A stretch of DNA of 64,000 nucleotides from the NCBI GenBank assembly GCA_013407085.1, contig JACCGJ010008633.1, forward strand, positions 1 through 64,000. The letters are read 5' to 3'. The translations under genes and the position numbers were made by a program. Under the pieces are notes generated by a model. The model had not been told where the DNA came from. It made no database searches and worked only from the letters and a program-made list of their open reading frames with translations. Of the stretch, positions 63,121 to 64,000 are shown in pieces; the first letter of the stretch is position 1; each line of letters opens with the position of its first letter. Source of the stretch: Atriophallophorus winterbourni. Its lineage: Eukaryota; Platyhelminthes; Trematoda; Plagiorchiida; Microphallidae.

Positions 63121-64000
63121 TGACGCAAACGTGTGCGTATGTGAACGATGCGAACACGAGCAACGGCATCGGTTACCTCTGCTCGTCTGGACTTTCCTTG
63201 ATTAGCTTTAATCCTCACAGTTGGTCCGATTTCATAATTCGCATGTCCTGTTTTGTAGGCCGTTATCAGCTTCACTCATTGACTGATCTAATGCTGTACC
63301 AACTAAAACCCCGTTGAATTTTGCTTCTGAAGTTCGTGTGTGGATGACTGATTTGTCTGCTTACCCTTCGATAATATTCTTAGCTGATTCAATCGACTTA
63401 TTGATAGCATCAAAACTACCCGCATCCACCGCTCTTTCAATGTTGGCCATGATTCTCGTCTAGAAGTCATTTGGGCATGTCTGCAGATTCTAAAGCGGTC
63501 TTATTCCGAGCGTTGCATCTATTGAGTGATGAAATCAAGACGTCGACCTCTCAACTGGCGCATGTAACGCAGATATGAACGCTCTCGGCCGTCATTAAAT
63601 CTATATATTGGGCGGATCTAACTTCGGGCCGATCGCTTCAGCGATGTTCATGCATGCACAGTCCAAGCAAATGATGCTGATTGACCAGGTACCGCATATC
63701 GTTGTGTACCATTTGAAAATATAGTTCTCGGACTTATGGTCTCGCAGTGTTTTTGATTGTAAAATCCTCACGTGTCTCAGATTTACCTCCATGACATGCA
63801 TCCATCGATGGAAACCAACAATAACACACTTCGGCTACACTCCGATCTCGAGTGCGTCGACATTCATTCTCAATAGTGTTTGATTTACATTTGGATTCGA
63901 CAAGCTTTTCCACGCAAACATGACCCGGTGCATGCAACAGAATGGTTCTTTTACAACTTATTTGCCATCATCACAAGATGATGCATCCCCATACGCAGAA
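63121..64000. other. plexin intron 9, no further exon resolved
   Basis: A Cys-containing frame at 63117-63190 (TCAYVNDANTSNGIGYLCSS) could be part of an IPT repeat but has no acceptor in front. Nothing else supported up to the window end. Confidence 0.45.

Noticed and set aside
63117..63200. TCAYVNDANTSNGIGYLCSS as an IPT exon
   Set aside because: No AG acceptor lies between the exon 9 donor and this stretch, and a SINE-like head fragment covers the bases just before it.
1..64000. tRNA, rRNA, CRISPR arrays, bacterial operons
   Set aside because: None seen; long introns, splice signals and retroelements show nuclear eukaryotic DNA.

Overview
This is a eukaryotic window, most likely from a flatworm and probably a trematode. 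That is inferred from AT-rich DNA with long introns, a plexin gene whose introns are full of repeats, and a mix of CR1-like, RTE-like and Penelope-like retroelements with many small hammerhead-ribozyme repeats. No rRNA, tRNA, CRISPR or prokaryotic operon was recognised. Most open frames are pieces of retroelements or chance frames.

Host genes. (1) The 5' part of a plexin (semaphorin receptor) on the + strand, about 51.25-63.05 kb. Nine exons are resolved with matching splice phases: signal peptide and Sema domain (five exons), PSI 1, a linker exon, an exon with PSI 2, and the first piece after PSI 2. The gene runs on past the window. (2) The first three coding exons of a small secreted or membrane protein on the - strand, 24.35-23.42 kb: signal peptide, then a compact EGF-like module, with a TATA-like box before the ATG. 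(3) A last exon at 13.05-13.66 kb (+) with one transmembrane helix and a 160-residue cytoplasmic tail, gene not identified. Weaker terminal-exon candidates lie at 0.32, 4.63 and 30.0 kb.

Mobile DNA. One nearly full-length CR1-like element (7.55-12.57 kb, -) has a PHD-finger ORF1 and an endonuclease/RT ORF2, each broken by a frameshift. A second CR1-related family is at 42.0-46.5 kb (+), with a complete 914-codon ORF2 whose RT active site reads FAED instead of FADD. Decayed copies of both families fill 16.8-21.1, 26-27 and 32.7-41.4 kb. RTE-like copies lie at 1.4, 3.2-4.3, 31.8, 59.4 and 61.8 kb. A decayed Penelope-like element with RT and GIY-YIG domains lies at 21.5-22.7 kb.

Most notable are three related sets of hammerhead-ribozyme-like repeats, about 17 sites. 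Set A/B has the palindromic stem III ACCGGT and sits in a roughly 241-nt, hairpin-rich unit that is partly tandem. Set C has stem III ACGT and sits inside the roughly 165-bp arms of a roughly 650-bp inverted-repeat element found twice (14.2 and 55.9 kb). Set C' is the same ribozyme as single copies (28.5 and 58.5 kb). A further hammerhead-like motif lies just after the Penelope-like coding remnant, which suggests where these repeats come from. Five of the nine resolved copies or remnants between 55.8 and 58.6 kb fall in just two plexin introns.

Function as a whole: the host genes are for cell-surface signalling (plexin guidance receptor, EGF-type ligand or receptor, single-pass membrane protein). 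The rest is a layered transposon landscape, with CR1 inserted into a hammerhead repeat, CR1 copies back to back, and short SINE-like repeats upstream of and inside the plexin gene.
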